Part shown: in pieces, positions 13,548 to 14,682 of the stretch
Layout: each line of letters starts with the position of its first letter
How positions within the stretch are numbered: the first letter of the stretch is position 1
NCBI GenBank assembly: GCA_009784145.1
Contig: WRCI01000021.1
Location: forward strand, 1-14,682
Direction: 5' to 3'
DNA from: Methanobrevibacter sp.
Lineage (GTDB): Archaea > Methanobacteriota > Methanobacteria > Methanobacteriales > Methanobacteriaceae
DNA length: 14,682 nt
The notes under the pieces: generated by a model
Told to the model about the DNA's origin: nothing
What the model saw: the letters and a program-made list of their open reading frames with translations, nothing else
The model's database searches: none
Program-made: the position numbers and the translations under genes

Positions 13548-14682
13548 ATGAAAAGATTATTCGGTACATTTGGAGTAAGAAGAACAGCCAATGATGTTTT
13601 AACACCTGAATTTGCATCAAGATTAGCTGCAAGTTATGGGTCAATTGTTCAAGGAAAAGTAGCTATTGGTGGAGATACTCGAACAACAACACCTATGATA
13701 AAACATGCTATAGCTGCAGGACTTTTATCCTCTGGTTGTGATGTAATAGATCTTGGAATTCTTCCAACACCTGCTGTCCAATATGCAGTTAGAAATTATT
13801 ATGATGGAGGAATTATTGTAACAGCTTCTCACAACCCTCCAAAATATAATGGATTAAAGTTTGTAGATGAATATGGTATTGGACTTAAAGATGAAGATGA
13901 ATTAGCTATAGAAGAAATGTATTTTGATGATGAACCTAAACGAAACACATGGGATTCTATAGGAAATTATTATAAAAATGATACAATAATTGAAGAATAC
14001 ATTGAAGAAATCCTAAAAAGAATAGATGTGGATTCAATACAAAAAGCTAAATTAAAGGTTGTTCTTGATTGTGGTTCTGGAGCAGGTTGTTTCACATCTC
14101 CATACCTAATGCAAAAACTTGGTTGTGAACTAATAACCTTAAACTCACAAGCAGATGGATTTTTCCCAGGGAGAAATCCTGAACCAACTGAACCAAATTT
14201 AAAAGAATTAATAGCTACTGTTAAAGACCTTAAAGCAGATATTGGAATTGCTCATGATGGTGATGCAGATAGAACTATTTGTATTGATGAAAAAGGCAAT
14301 TTTGTTCTTGGAGATAAAACATTTTCATTAGTTGAAAAACAAATGCTAAAAGATTCTAAAGAAGAAAATAAAGAAGAAAAACTAGAAAATAAAGAAGAAA
14401 AACTAGAAAATAGAGAAGAAAAACTAGAAAATAGAGAAGAAAAACTAGAAAATAGAGAAGAAAAGAAAGAAAATAAAAAAGAAAAACTAGAAAATAAAGA
14501 AGTGAAATTAAATAATAAAAACAAAAACTCCAAAAATTTAATTGTTACAACTGTAGCTACTTCACAAGCTATTTATGATATAGCAAAAGAATATGGTGGA
14601 GAAGTAATAGCTACTGCTGTTGGAGATTTATTAGTAGCTAGGAAATTAATGGAAGAAGATGGTCTTTTTGGTGGAGAAGAAA
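13548..14682 (+). CDS. glmM: Phosphoglucosamine mutase-type enzyme, 3' partial, with repeat insertion
   Basis: 378 codons are visible before the window ends; roughly 130 more are expected. It is an alpha-D-phosphohexomutase of the archaeal GlmM/phosphomannomutase group: N-terminal GTFGVR, catalytic phosphoserine loop T92-A-S94-H-N-P-P98, metal loop D237-G-D-A-D-R242, and GGEE at the edge of the window, the start of the sugar-binding loop. GlmM converts glucosamine 6-phosphate to glucosamine 1-phosphate for UDP-GlcNAc, needed for pseudomurein and glycans; a mannose/glucose phosphate mutase is the alternative. About 60 extra residues (271-334), mostly seven copies of a KEEKLEN-like heptad, interrupt domain 3 between SLVEKQML and LIVTTVATS; the frame is kept and conserved sequence resumes. 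Start ATG 13548 follows AAGGT (13536-13540) by 7 bases. Confidence 0.92.
   Translation, partial: MKRLFGTFGVRRTANDVLTPEFASRLAASYGSIVQGKVAIGGDTRTTTPMIKHAIAAGLLSSGCDVIDLGILPTPAVQYAVRNYYDGGIIVTASHNPPKYNGLKFVDEYGIGLKDEDELAIEEMYFDDEPKRNTWDSIGNYYKNDTIIEEYIEEILKRIDVDSIQKAKLKVVLDCGSGAGCFTSPYLMQKLGCELITLNSQADGFFPGRNPEPTEPNLKELIATVKDLKADIGIAHDGDADRTICIDEKGNFVLGDKTFSLVEKQMLKDSKEENKEEKLENKEEKLENREEKLENREEKLENREEKKENKKEKLENKEVKLNNKNKNSKNLIVTTVATSQAIYDIAKEYGGEVIATAVGDLLVARKLMEEDGLFGGEE
14370..14516 (+). repeat. Seven 21-bp coding minisatellite units in glmM
   Basis: Units of 21 bases start at 14370, 14391, 14412, 14433, 14454, 14475 and 14496 and encode KEEKLEN, KEEKLEN, REEKLEN, REEKLEN, REEKKEN, KKEKLEN and KEVKLNN. 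Central copies are nearly identical in DNA and the outer ones have diverged, as expected for growth by slippage. The unit length is a multiple of three, so gain or loss of copies would not shift the frame. Confidence 0.95.

Noticed and set aside
14252..14533. Minus-strand open frame rich in Phe and Ser opposite the glmM repeat
   Set aside because: It is the reverse reading of the KEEKLEN minisatellite inside a well-supported enzyme gene, with no ribosome binding site of its own.

Overview
The window looks like a piece of the chromosome of a host-associated methanogen of the Methanobacteriales, most likely Methanobrevibacter or a close relative. Reasons seen in the sequence: very AT-rich DNA with even poorer intergenic regions, archaeal-type genes (a CDC48/VAT ATPase, an archaeal ATP-dependent DNA ligase, a methanogenesis marker protein), ferredoxin-linked thiol redox genes, and a secreted beta-helix 'adhesin-like' protein ending in a CARDB-type domain. 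Genus assignment is inference from gene content.

Layout. 1-2256: the 3' part of a CDC48-type ATPase gene, a decayed copy of its last codons, then a stretch with several stem-loops ending in a hairpin plus T-tract. 2509-3066: a membrane PAP2 phosphatase. 3357-5657: a methanogenesis marker 8 (DUF2099) protein, then a radical-SAM ThiC-family enzyme. 5906-6862: a glutaredoxin-like protein and a ferredoxin:thioredoxin reductase catalytic subunit fused to a rubredoxin-like domain, plausibly a ferredoxin-driven disulfide relay. 6905-7063: a small secreted-protein-like frame broken by one TAA. 7092-8297 (minus strand): a secreted beta-helix adhesin-like protein. 8298-9023: a long non-coding divergent region with tandem repeats and a GC-richer hairpin patch. 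9024-10679: DNA ligase. 10680-11342: a repeat-rich gap. 11343-11741: a membrane-anchored OB-fold protein. 12145-13248: a secreted protein with two Ig-like repeats and a C-terminal HExxH zincin-like motif, preceded by a 20-bp-period tandem array. 13548-end: a phosphoglucosamine mutase-type enzyme, cut by the window end, with a seven-unit 21-bp coding minisatellite inside a catalytic domain.

Most genes are single transcription units: nearly every gap is 180-730 bases long and several hold their own Shine-Dalgarno, TATA-like or T-rich terminator signals. The recurring theme beyond the genes is short-period repetition (15, 19, 20, 21, 22 and 31 bp) in gaps and even within a conserved enzyme. Cell-surface functions (adhesin, putative secreted zincin, amino-sugar precursor supply, PAP2 phosphatase) are frequent. 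No CRISPR array, tRNA, rRNA, integrase or transposase was seen.
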